A DNA stretch of 64,000 nucleotides from CBDDBH01 sp965225625. Its GTDB lineage: Bacteria > Pseudomonadota > Gammaproteobacteria > JADZEE01. Made by a program: the position numbers and the translations under genes. The notes under the pieces were generated by a model. The model made no database searches. It saw only the letters and a program-made list of their open reading frames with translations, and was not told the origin of the DNA. Shown here piece by piece: positions 27,101 to 35,301 of the stretch (the stretch's first letter is position 1; every line of letters starts with the position of its first letter). The stretch lies in contig CBDDBH010000022.1 in NCBI GenBank assembly GCA_965225625.1, forward strand, positions 1 through 64,000, in the 5' to 3' direction.

Positions 27101-27527
27101 TGAGATCGGCACACAGCTAGCTGCGCTTGGGGTCGCAAAAGAAGAACTCGACGCAGCCGGCACGCAAGTCGAGACCGCGGTGTTGCACGCACTACAGGAC
27201 GAACGCGGACGTTGGTTGCTGGACCCCGACCACGAAGCGTCGCGTCATGAATACCGGCTGACCGGCCGCGATCGAGATAAGCTGGTCAACGTTCGCATCG
27301 ACCGCACCTTCGTTGACGAGACCGGCACCCGTTGGGTAGTCGATTACAAGACCAGCGCGCATACCGGCGCCGATCTCGACAGCTTCCTCGACAACGAACG
27401 CAGCCGCTACCGCGCGCAACTCGAACGTTACGCCCGCCTGCTGCGCGCCATCGACGAACGGCCGATCCGTTGTGGTTTGTACTTCCCGCTGTTGAGAGGC
27501 TGGCGCGCGTGGGATCCGGGTGTTTGA
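24158..27527 (+). pseudogene. AddA-like UvrD-family helicase/nuclease with a frameshift
   Basis: The first frame (24158 to a stop at 26743) carries helicase motifs I (APAGSGKTELLIQRY), II (HILVDEFQDTSVTQFDLLQR), III (FLVGDPMQSIYRFREAE), IV (LTVNFRSESG) and V (IMTLHKAKGLEFDTVIIPG). Motif VI (EEARLLYVGATRARRALHLF) and the RecB-type nuclease (TRWVVDYKTS, YRAQLERYARLLR) are in another frame that ends at 27527. The switch is near 26640-26665, where the two frames meet at QSR/VYEEARLL; a one-base surplus would explain it. As written the product lacks the arginine finger and the nuclease. This could be a real lesion or a sequencing/assembly error; all other motifs are intact, which favours a recent change or an error. 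Confidence 0.85.
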
Positions 27528-27568
27528 GGTTGTCCATTGAGCGGAATCGCCAGCCGAAGTCCGTAAGA

Positions 27569-27630
27569 GGGACGCTTTACGTAACCCACCTGTCAGCGAG
27601 ATGCATTGTTACTACGTGGTGGAGTTACGC
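27569..27630. repeat. Degenerate relative of the MITE-like repeat
   Basis: This block contains ACGCTTTACGTAACCCACCT, then TGTCAGCGAGATGC, and ends with GGTGGAGTTACG. It matches the inner part of the repeat at 18113-18252 (CCACCTGTCAGC core and the returning GGTGGA arm), with scattered mismatches and no outer CCGTCATTGCGAG ends. It lies in the 209-base gap after the helicase gene. Confidence 0.55.
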
Positions 27631-27736
27631 CTCGGACAAAGGAAAGTGAAAGCACACGGAAAGCGTAGTTCGAACTGGCAATAATCAAAAACAGAATCTC
27701 GATATACAATAACCTAAACAGGTCTCCCACCCAATT

Positions 27737-28984
27737 ATGTCAATCTTTGAAATATTCGCAGTATTGATCAGCTTCACTGCTGTTTTCAGTTTCCTCAATC
27801 ATCGCTATCTGGGATTGCCGACGACCATTGGGGTGATGCTGATCGCATTGGTATTCTCGTTGGCGTTGATCGGTCTGCATGAGCTGGGTTTTCGTATCGA
27901 CGAGCAAGTGGCGGCGGTACTCGAGCGCATCGACTTCAACAAGACTCTGCTGCAAGGCATGTTGAGCTATCTACTGTTCGCTGGCGCGCTGCACGTAAAT
28001 CTGGACGACCTTGCCAAACAGAAATGGGTGATCGCGACGCTGGCAACGTTTGGGGTCGTGACCTCGACCTTCCTGGTAGCTTTTCTTACATCGCAAGCAC
28101 TATCGCTGCTGGATATCGAGCTGCCATTTATATATTGCTTGTTGTTCGGCGCTTTGATCTCGCCTACCGATCCGATCGCGGTGCTGGCGATCTTGCGCAA
28201 GGCCGGTGCTTCAAAATCGTTGGAGACGAAGATCACTGGCGAATCGTTGTTCAATGACGGCATTGGTGTTGTTATTTTCGTGTTGCTTTTGAGCATCGCC
28301 AGCGGCGAAGCGGAGATTTCCACCAGTCACATCGCCATTCTGTTTGCCGAGGAAGTGATCGGCGGGGTCGTTTATGGGCTTGTGCTTGGCGGGCTAGGCT
28401 ACTGGTTGTTAAATCAAATCGACGATTACCATGTCGAGATTCTGTTGACCCTGGCGTTGGTTACCGGCGGTTACGCGCTGGCGGCGCGTTTACATGTATC
28501 CGGACCCATCGCGGTGGTTGTTGCCGGGCTCATGATTGGCAATCACGGCCGGCTGCTGGCAATGAGTGATCACACCCGTGAGCATGTTGACACTTTCTGG
28601 GAACTGATCGACGAGATATTGAACGCTGTCCTGTTCCTGCTAATCGGTCTGGAGATCCTGGTCGTGCGCCTGGGTACCAGTGAATTGCTCGCCGGTCTGC
28701 TGGCGATTGTCATTGTCATGACTGCCAGAGCCATCGCCGTGGGCGTGCCGATAACTATGCTCGGTTGGCTTCAAGACTTCAGTCCCAAGGCTATTCGCAT
28801 CCTTACATGGGGAGGTTTGCGCGGCGGGATCTCAGTGGCGCTGGCCTTGTCGCTGCCGGCCGGCGCTGAGCGCGAGCTTGTGTTGACGATGACTTACTGT
28901 GTCGTGGTGTTCTCTATACTGGTGCAGGGCATGACTATCGGCCGGCTGGTCCGTTCGGTCAGCGCACCAGCCGGCGGCGATTGA
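27737..28984 (+). CDS. CPA1-family Na+/H+ antiporter (NhaP-like)
   Basis: The 415-residue protein has about 12 hydrophobic segments. The CPA1 ion-site motifs are present: LLFGALISPTDPIAVLAILR (about 136-155) and ITGESLFNDGIGVVIFVLLL (the ND motif, about 168-187). The conserved Arg/Gly region appears as LTWGGLRGGISVALALSLP. It exchanges protons for sodium or potassium across the inner membrane for pH and salt control. It heads a plus-strand run of four tightly spaced genes (gaps of 3 bases), so the antiporter is probably co-transcribed with the downstream genes. Confidence 0.93.
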   Translation: MSIFEIFAVLISFTAVFSFLNHRYLGLPTTIGVMLIALVFSLALIGLHELGFRIDEQVAAVLERIDFNKTLLQGMLSYLLFAGALHVNLDDLAKQKWVIATLATFGVVTSTFLVAFLTSQALSLLDIELPFIYCLLFGALISPTDPIAVLAILRKAGASKSLETKITGESLFNDGIGVVIFVLLLSIASGEAEISTSHIAILFAEEVIGGVVYGLVLGGLGYWLLNQIDDYHVEILLTLALVTGGYALAARLHVSGPIAVVVAGLMIGNHGRLLAMSDHTREHVDTFWELIDEILNAVLFLLIGLEILVVRLGTSELLAGLLAIVIVMTARAIAVGVPITMLGWLQDFSPKAIRILTWGGLRGGISVALALSLPAGAERELVLTMTYCVVVFSILVQGMTIGRLVRSVSAPAGGD

Positions 28985-28987
28985 TCC

Positions 28988-29476
28988 GTGACACTGCGAC
29001 AGATTATCTCCGGGGGTCAGACGGGCGTGGATCGGGCGGCGCTCGATGCTGCGCTGGCAGCCGGGTTGCCATGCGGCGGCTGGTGTCCACGCGGGCGACG
29101 CGCCGAAGATGGTCCCATTGCGACTCGCTACCCGCTCACGCAAACCGAACGTCCCGATTATGAAACCCGCACCCGACGCAATGTCGATGACGCCGATGCC
29201 ACGTTGGTTATCACGCTCGGCGCGGTCGAAGGCGGCACCGCGCTGACCGTGGCGTACGCACGCCAGGTTGGCAAACCGCTTTTGCTAATTGATCTCGATG
29301 AGCAGACAGGCGTACAGCCGGTGGCCGCCTGGCTGAATACGGAGAATGTTGGTCTGCTCAATGTCGCCGGTCCACGGGCAAGCAAACAACCAACGATTTA
29401 CCAGCGAGCGTATCAATTTCTCGGCGAGTTGATCAGCAGCAACACTTCTTTGTTCGATCTGCAAGGTACGGGGTAG
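28988..29476 (+). CDS. YpsA/putative molybdenum-carrier family protein (Rossmann-like)
   Basis: The 162-residue protein starts MTLRQIISGGQTGVDRAALD, the hallmark of the small SLOG/YpsA-like family annotated as putative molybdenum carrier. CGGWCPRGRRAEDG, DADATLVITLGAVEGGTALT and KPLLLIDL follow. The fold binds nucleotides or related ligands; in molybdenum-binding relatives it stores molybdate. It lies 3 bases after the antiporter gene and 3 bases before the methyltransferase gene. The cargo in this organism is not shown by the sequence. Confidence 0.85.
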   Translation: MTLRQIISGGQTGVDRAALDAALAAGLPCGGWCPRGRRAEDGPIATRYPLTQTERPDYETRTRRNVDDADATLVITLGAVEGGTALTVAYARQVGKPLLLIDLDEQTGVQPVAAWLNTENVGLLNVAGPRASKQPTIYQRAYQFLGELISSNTSLFDLQGTG

Positions 29477-29479
29477 AGT

Positions 29480-30187
29480 ATGGCTGCCGGCAAACGCCGC
29501 TCGCCGTGGCTGCGGCGCATTTACCGCAAGCTGGTGCGTTCCAATTACGCCAAGGATCTCCAGCTTGCGCTGCAACTCGCCGCGCGCGACGAGTCTGTGG
29601 CCTATGTTAAAGAGCACATGGCGCCGGCGATCGTGTGTTCGGATCGCCACGCACTGCACCGACTGGCCATGGATCACGCTCCGGAAAATGGATTAGTGCT
29701 GGAGCTGGGCGTTAAGAATGGCGGCAGTATCCGCGATATTGCGGCGATGACCAGGCGCACTGTGCACGGTTTCGATTCTTTCCAGGGGTTGCCCGAAGAC
29801 TGGGCGGGCACACCCATGCGCCGCGGCAAGTTCAGCACCGGCGGCAAAATACCAAAGGTGCCGGCTAACGTGCGCCTGCATCCCGGTTGGTTCCAGGAGT
29901 CACTGCCGCTTTTTATAGAACGCCATCCTGACTCAATTGCATTCATGCATATCGATTGCGACCTTTATTCGTCCACCGAAACGGCGTTTGCCTGCCTGGG
30001 AGCACACATCGTTGTCGGCTCGGTGCTGGTGTTCGACGAATACTTCAACTATCCGAATTGGCGTGAGCACGAGTTTCGTGCTTTCCATGAATTCGTCGAC
30101 GCCCATGCCATCGAGTATGAATATCTGGGATTTGCATCACAGGCCGGTTGCGTCGCGGTCAAGGTGACGGCGCTCGGCAACGCCTGA
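29480..30187 (+). CDS. TylF/MycF-like class I SAM-dependent methyltransferase
   Basis: The 235-residue protein has a Rossmann methyltransferase pattern: LVLELGVKNGGSIRDIAAMT (motif I), HGFDSFQGLPEDWAGTPM (acidic loop), SIAFMHIDCDLYSSTETAF and a VGSVLVFDEYFNYPNW segment. The DFD/metal-type acidic residues (HIDCDLYSS, FDEYFNY) are those of the Mg-dependent macrocin O-methyltransferase group, which methylates sugar hydroxyls. No sugar-synthesis genes are adjacent, so the acceptor is unknown. Confidence 0.85.
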   Translation: MAAGKRRSPWLRRIYRKLVRSNYAKDLQLALQLAARDESVAYVKEHMAPAIVCSDRHALHRLAMDHAPENGLVLELGVKNGGSIRDIAAMTRRTVHGFDSFQGLPEDWAGTPMRRGKFSTGGKIPKVPANVRLHPGWFQESLPLFIERHPDSIAFMHIDCDLYSSTETAFACLGAHIVVGSVLVFDEYFNYPNWREHEFRAFHEFVDAHAIEYEYLGFASQAGCVAVKVTALGNA

Positions 30188-30190
30188 CCA

Positions 30191-31951
30191 ATGATCGTCG
30201 ATGTCGATGCGTTGATCCGCGATCTAATCGCACAACGCGATATCGATGCACGCATCGCCGAGCTGAAAAACCTTGATGCCGCCGCGGTTGACCGCGTGCT
30301 GGTGTACGCGCAAAACGACGATAAGGACGCGCGCAAAGCAGCGTACTTCGCTCTGCAATATTGTTGGTCCGATGCGGCGCGCGAACTGGCCACGGCCAAA
30401 CTGAGCGACGCCGACGCCGATGTCAGGCACATGGCGGCCATCGTGCTCGACCGCAACGAGGGTCGCGCATTTTTGTTGAAACACTATGCGGCACTCATCG
30501 ATCATCCGGACGCCGCCATCGCTGGACCAGCAATCGAGCGCGTCGAACAGCACGCGCCGATGCTCGAGCGCATGGTGGATGCGCTCGCCGCCGGGCGCCT
30601 GGTGGATTATCTGGCGCCGTATCTGCCACGTTATTACGCGCCCGCTCTGTTACCGGCCGTACGCGCGCTGGTGCCGGTGGATGATTGGGAGATCGCCCGC
30701 CCGGCAGCGCTCGCACTCATTAACTTAAACGATCGGAGTGTGGCGACCCGCAAGCTTCTGCAGGCGTGGCTGTTGGATTCGCGGCCGCAGCGTCGTGAAG
30801 TTGCGGGCGAATATTTCTGTTGGCACGGTGTGACCATCGATGCGCCAATGTTGCAAGCGGCCGAGGATCAGGAAACCGATCCGCACGCGAGAGCGAATCT
30901 GCAGGCCGCACGGCAAGTCATCCGCCGTCGCGCCGAGCGAGGTGGGGAGTTGGGTATTGGTGCAACACCCGCGACCGCGCTGAGCCGGATCAGTTATGCC
31001 GGTGTGGAAAATCTACTGAAGCGCGATCCGCCCGACACAGCAGAGGCGTACGCGCGTTACTGCGCCATCGACGCGTTCGAACCCGCGTGGGTTTATCAGG
31101 GCCGGCGCGCGCGCCGGCAACTTATCGACAGCCGCGAGCAACGCTACGCCGTGCAGGCAAAACTGTTCGGTTTTGCCTGCGTCGTCAATGCTGACGTGCA
31201 AAGCGACGAAACGCCATATTCCACCTCGGCAAGCACCCGGCTGGTTACGCCGGTGCGCGATTATCCGTTCGAGGTCAAAGAAAAGCCGTCGTTTGGTTAT
31301 CGCACGCAAACGGGTGATCGCGCGTTTTCAAAAGTAGTGCATGTCGCCGAGGATGTTGGTTGGGACCAGGATCAGGCAGCCGTGGTCGCAGTCGCCGACG
31401 GCTTGATCCGTGAGGTGAGTTGCAGCGGTAGTTGGGGACATATGCTGGTAATCGAGCACATTGTCCAGCGCGAGCGCCTTGATATCGATGCACGGATCTG
31501 GACACGGTTTGTCGACTCCATCGAAGAACCGGTGTTGCTCGCCGATGGCGGTGTGCGATTTTGTTCGCTGTACGCACACCTGGGGCCGTTTATTTATGTG
31601 CGCCCGGGCGAGCGGGTGACGGCAGGCCAGAAGATTGCCGCCATCGGCCGCGCACACACTTGGGAGAACGGTGGCTATTTAGCGCATCTGCACTTCGGGC
31701 TGCACCTGGGCCCCTATCGTCAACGCCCGCGCCCCGACAGCCGGGTGGACGTGACCTTCCAAAGTAAGCGCTATCGAGGCAAGGTTATCGAAGCCGACTA
31801 TGAGACCACCTGGATCCGCATCGGTCGCAGCAATCCACGCGAGGTAGAAAAACACACTGGCTGGTTATGTGGTTACATCTCTCCCTGGTACTGGCGCGCA
31901 AAATCGCACGGCTGGTTCGAACCGCGCCGGGTATTTGCGGCATTACAATAA
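30191..31951 (+). CDS. HEAT-repeat protein fused to an M23-type peptidase domain
   Basis: The 586-residue product has an N-terminal HEAT-like half (about 1-260; for example DKDARKAAYFALQYCWSDAA, DADVRHMAAIVLDRN, and DWEIARPAALALINLNDRSV). The C-terminal half resembles a LytM/M23 metallopeptidase, with HVAED (HxxxD, about 383), a YAHLG strand (about 458) and HLHFGLH (HxH, about 499-505). The zinc ligands seem complete. No signal peptide or membrane segment is seen, which is unusual for a cell-wall peptidase. It ends the four-gene run and is followed by a strong hairpin. Confidence 0.78.
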   Translation: MIVDVDALIRDLIAQRDIDARIAELKNLDAAAVDRVLVYAQNDDKDARKAAYFALQYCWSDAARELATAKLSDADADVRHMAAIVLDRNEGRAFLLKHYAALIDHPDAAIAGPAIERVEQHAPMLERMVDALAAGRLVDYLAPYLPRYYAPALLPAVRALVPVDDWEIARPAALALINLNDRSVATRKLLQAWLLDSRPQRREVAGEYFCWHGVTIDAPMLQAAEDQETDPHARANLQAARQVIRRRAERGGELGIGATPATALSRISYAGVENLLKRDPPDTAEAYARYCAIDAFEPAWVYQGRRARRQLIDSREQRYAVQAKLFGFACVVNADVQSDETPYSTSASTRLVTPVRDYPFEVKEKPSFGYRTQTGDRAFSKVVHVAEDVGWDQDQAAVVAVADGLIREVSCSGSWGHMLVIEHIVQRERLDIDARIWTRFVDSIEEPVLLADGGVRFCSLYAHLGPFIYVRPGERVTAGQKIAAIGRAHTWENGGYLAHLHFGLHLGPYRQRPRPDSRVDVTFQSKRYRGKVIEADYETTWIRIGRSNPREVEKHTGWLCGYISPWYWRAKSHGWFEPRRVFAALQ

Positions 31952-31963
31952 AGGCCAACCGTC

Positions 31964-31996
31964 AGCCCCTCTCCGATAAAGGAGAGGGGCTTTGGT
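31964..31996. terminator. Bidirectional terminator hairpin
   Basis: AGCCCCTCTCC (31964-31974), a 6-base loop GATAAA and GGAGAGGGGCT (31981-31991) form a perfect 11-base stem followed by TTGGTCTTT. It lies between the convergent HEAT-M23 and PEP-CTERM genes, with an AATAAAGG run on the other side. Confidence 0.8.
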
Positions 31997-31998
31997 CT

Positions 31999-32646
31999 TT
32001 ACCGCGACCGCTTCAACTCGGATAACCGTCGATACGAAAACAGCAGCGCCAGTCCGCCCAATAGCAGTAACCATGACTGCGGTTCCGGCACGGGCGTCGA
32101 CAGAGTTTGTAGCTGACCCGTCAACGAGAAGTTGTCGATTCTCCAGGTGCCGCTGGCCGAACTTGCACCACTGCCAAACAGTGCGACCGGGATTAAGCCA
32201 CTCAGACCTGACAGTGACAGAGGCTCGGCGAGCGATGTGAAACCGAGGCTGGTCAAACCGCCGGTGAGCGGTATTCCGCCGATCGACAACTGCCAGTCCA
32301 GCGGTCCCGAGGAGGACGCACGTTGGTCAAAGGCGAATCCGTCCAACGTCAACGCGAAGCCAGGCAGTACCTGGATCGCGAATCCCAGCTCATTACCGTC
32401 GTGCCAATCACGTGCAGCAACCGCGCGCCCGGGGTTACCTGTGAAATTCGTCAGCGTGCCGTCTAGGTCCGACCAAGGGTTGATGGTGATTCCCGCAGCT
32501 GCGAGTTCGGGTGCGTTCTCGAACCCGCCGCCTGGCCCGTCGAAGTCGAAGACCACGATAGGGGTGGCGAAACTTGTGCTGGAAACCAGGAACAATGCTG
32601 CAACAAAGATGCGGGCAGCCGCCCGCGGCGGATGGGTTGTGTACAT
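31999..32646 (-). CDS. PEP-CTERM sorting-domain protein
   Basis: The 215-residue protein has an N-terminal signal peptide (AARIFVAALFLVSSTSFA). The C-terminus has a PEP-CTERM tail: VPEPQSWLLLLGGLALLFSY followed by basic RRLSELKRSR. Such tails are recognised by an exosortase (EpsH/XrtA) and cleaved on export, usually alongside exopolysaccharide. The body is rich in Gly, Ser, Leu and short beta strands (FDFDGPGGGFENAPELAAAG, GFAIQVLPGFALTLDGFAF), as in surface or matrix proteins. No exosortase gene is in this window. It is divergent from the second kinase gene. Confidence 0.9.
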   Translation of the reverse strand: MYTTHPPRAAARIFVAALFLVSSTSFATPIVVFDFDGPGGGFENAPELAAAGITINPWSDLDGTLTNFTGNPGRAVAARDWHDGNELGFAIQVLPGFALTLDGFAFDQRASSSGPLDWQLSIGGIPLTGGLTSLGFTSLAEPLSLSGLSGLIPVALFGSGASSASGTWRIDNFSLTGQLQTLSTPVPEPQSWLLLLGGLALLFSYRRLSELKRSR

Positions 32647-32854
32647 TCCATGTACCTCCTAAGTCCTTAACATCAAGCGCGACGCCTTGTCGTGCGCAGA
32701 CTTCCTGTCGCGCGGCGTTGCACCAACCGTACCAGTTGTACTCCAATTCAACGCGCCTCTCAAGGCCGATCTGCTGTTTACCCCGGAGCGTCTCCCGTAT
32801 ACTTTTTATGAGCACCGCGCAGCTCTCGCCGCGTCCACCTGTTGTCACAATGCC

Positions 32855-35221
32855 ATGAGTCCCAGAGAGCATCGTAATTCGCTACCGCCCGACTACCGGC
32901 TGATGTGGTATGTCGTCGAGCGGGTTTTGGGCCAAGGGGGCTTCGGCATCACCTACCTTGCGGCCGATACCAACCTGGACCAGCGGGTAGCCATTAAGGA
33001 ATACCTGCCGAGCCAACTCGCGGTTCGCGAGACGGACTCCTCGGTGCATCCGGCCTCGGACGGCGACACAGAGCGATATCGCTGGGGCTTGGATCGTTTC
33101 ATCCAGGAGGCACGCACACTCGCCAAATTCAAGCACCGCGCACTCGTTCGGGTGCTGTCCGTTTTTGAAGAGAACAAAACCGCTTATATGGTGATGGAGT
33201 ACGAGCGAGGCGACAGCCTGCAATCCATACTCAGTAAACAACAAACGCTTGCCGAGGCGCAGTTGAGAGCCATCGTGATGCCGATCCTCGATGGACTGGA
33301 TGTCGTCCACGGCAAGGGTTTTATCCACCGTGATATCAAACCCGACAACATATTTATCCGTAAAGACGGTACTCCGGTACTGCTCGATTTTGGCTCGGCT
33401 CGACAGGCGCTGGGTCAGGCAACGCGGACGCTCACGAGTATCGTGTCGCCGGGTTATGCGCCGTTCGAACAGTATTATTCCAAGAGTGACAAACAGGGAC
33501 CGTGGACCGACATTTACGGACTGGCGGCAACGCTCTACCGAGCCACGGTCGGCACGGCGCCGATTGATGCCCTGCGACGCAGTGACGGCATCCTGCGAGA
33601 AAAGCACGACACGCTCAGCGCCGCTGAAATCGAGGCTGAAGGGAGCTATTCCAAACGCTTTCTACAGGCCATCGATTACGGGCTCAAATTCAGCGAAAAG
33701 CAGCGTCCGCAAACCGTCGCGCAGTGGCGCGAAGAGTTTGGCTCGGAACCCGCCATCACCGCGCCGCCCGCGCCGCCGACACCACGCACCTTCGACGTCG
33801 TGCCGGTGGAGTCCGAACAGGTGCTGGACAGTGAAGTTCTGTTTGCACCAGTGGAAACCCCACAGATCCCTCAAAGCGCACCTGCTCAGCCCGGATTCAC
33901 CGGCGGCTACGCCGAACCTGCGCAAATCGTGCGCCGCCGGCGTTGGCCGGTGGTTTTGCTGGTATTGGCTGTTTGCACAGCCGGCGGGATTTACTTCTCG
34001 ATACAGCAGGGTTGGCGGCTGGAAGTGGGTGGACCGCCACGTACGTCGCGGCCTGCGGGCGGCATGAAAGATACCCGGGACGTAGCGCGGCCAAAATCCA
34101 ACGCGATCCGGTCGTTGAATGACGATCCGAGCACCCCGATAGATTCGGCACGAAGGGCGCGTACCGTTGCAGCGTTGCTCGATCAGGCCAAGCTCGCGGT
34201 CAATCGTGATCTGATTATCGAACCACCTGGCGAGAGCGCCATGAGTCTGTACGAACAAGTGCTGGAGCTTGAACCGGATAACGACACAGCGCGCGCCGCA
34301 ATGCGAGGCATCGTTGATACTCTCGCGTTGCGCGCCGGTCGCGCTGCGGCAAGAAACGACTTCGTCAAAGCAGAGGCGTTGCTTAACAAGGCGGCGCAAC
34401 TGGAACCGGGATCGCGCCCTGTTGCATTTGCCAAGGAGCAGCTCGCCAAGCAAAAGGCTCAATGGGAGTCCGTAGAGGCTGTGCAAACCCGGATCCGCAA
34501 AGAGCTTGAAGCCGCCGAGGCGGCGCTGGCGGCCGGGAGGCTGGGTAGCCCTGCCGGCGATAACGCCAGTGAACACTTTCAAAACGTATTGGATCTGGAT
34601 GCCGACAGTGCGTCCGCCCACGAGGGTCTGTCCCGTATCGTCGATATGTATGTTGCCCAGGCAAATGTTGCGATCGACAAAAAGGACTTCGCGGCGGCGG
34701 CCGTGGCGCTGGCCGGGGCCTCGGAGATCCGGCCGGAAGCAGGCAACATCAAACGCTTAAGCGAGCGCTTAATGCAGGAGGAGGGCGCGCATCAGGCTCG
34801 CCAGACAAAGATCCGCAACATCGAATCGCTGCTCAATGCCGCCGAGGACAACCTCAAAGCGATGCGCTTGAGCAAACCCGCGAAAGACAGTGCACTGTAT
34901 CGTTATCGACAGGTGCTCAAGCTCGATCCGAAAAACCGCGAAGCGCGGCGTGGGCTGGAAATCATCGTCGTGAAATATCTCGGGCTTGCCGAGAAGGCGC
35001 GCGCTGCCGGCGACACCAACGCCATCGCGGAGCATGTGCAGGCGGCGAAAGCCATATTGCCGAACGCGGCTAATATCAAACTGTTTGAACGTACGCTGGC
35101 CGCGGACAAGGTAGAACAGGCGGCTCGTGAAGAACGCGAAAAGGCGGAGCAGGCGGCCAGGGAAGAGCGCGAGGTCGAAGCCGATACCCGGCGGTTGTTA
35201 CTCGATGCGCAGGGCAGATAG
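32855..35221 (+). CDS. Transmembrane Ser/Thr protein kinase with three periplasmic TPR-like modules
   Basis: The ATG at 32855 (MSPREHRNSLPPDYRLMWYV) gives 788 residues; the longer upstream frame is not kinase-like. The kinase domain (about 12-290) has LGQGGFGITYLA, IKEYLP, HRDIKPDNIFIRKDG (about 157), LLDFGSAR (about 176) and GYAPFEQY (about 199), the last three typical of the GYAPxEQ group. A membrane segment follows (VVLLVLAVCTAGGIYFSI, about 362-380). Residues about 436-755 hold three roughly 105-residue repeats of a LL-x-A / P-x-DNA-x-x-x-Y / LDPxN module, then a charged coiled C-terminus (EEREKAEQAAREEREVE). Substrates are unknown. Confidence 0.93.
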   Translation: MSPREHRNSLPPDYRLMWYVVERVLGQGGFGITYLAADTNLDQRVAIKEYLPSQLAVRETDSSVHPASDGDTERYRWGLDRFIQEARTLAKFKHRALVRVLSVFEENKTAYMVMEYERGDSLQSILSKQQTLAEAQLRAIVMPILDGLDVVHGKGFIHRDIKPDNIFIRKDGTPVLLDFGSARQALGQATRTLTSIVSPGYAPFEQYYSKSDKQGPWTDIYGLAATLYRATVGTAPIDALRRSDGILREKHDTLSAAEIEAEGSYSKRFLQAIDYGLKFSEKQRPQTVAQWREEFGSEPAITAPPAPPTPRTFDVVPVESEQVLDSEVLFAPVETPQIPQSAPAQPGFTGGYAEPAQIVRRRRWPVVLLVLAVCTAGGIYFSIQQGWRLEVGGPPRTSRPAGGMKDTRDVARPKSNAIRSLNDDPSTPIDSARRARTVAALLDQAKLAVNRDLIIEPPGESAMSLYEQVLELEPDNDTARAAMRGIVDTLALRAGRAAARNDFVKAEALLNKAAQLEPGSRPVAFAKEQLAKQKAQWESVEAVQTRIRKELEAAEAALAAGRLGSPAGDNASEHFQNVLDLDADSASAHEGLSRIVDMYVAQANVAIDKKDFAAAAVALAGASEIRPEAGNIKRLSERLMQEEGAHQARQTKIRNIESLLNAAEDNLKAMRLSKPAKDSALYRYRQVLKLDPKNREARRGLEIIVVKYLGLAEKARAAGDTNAIAEHVQAAKAILPNAANIKLFERTLAADKVEQAAREEREKAEQAAREEREVEADTRRLLLDAQGR

Positions 35222-35301
35222 CACAAGCTTAGGCGACAAACGGGGTTTGCGGTAGTGTCGAAACAAGTCGTATCGAATGTCAGCAATTTGATGAGGGAAC
35301 A

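Noticed and set aside
26311..27192. 293-codon minus-strand frame over the helicase frameshift region
   Set aside because: Antisense to helicase motifs V-VI and the nuclease linker; composition typical of a shadow frame.
33662..34621. 319-codon minus-strand frame inside the kinase gene
   Set aside because: Antisense to the well-supported kinase/TPR coding sequence; no motif and no ribosome site.
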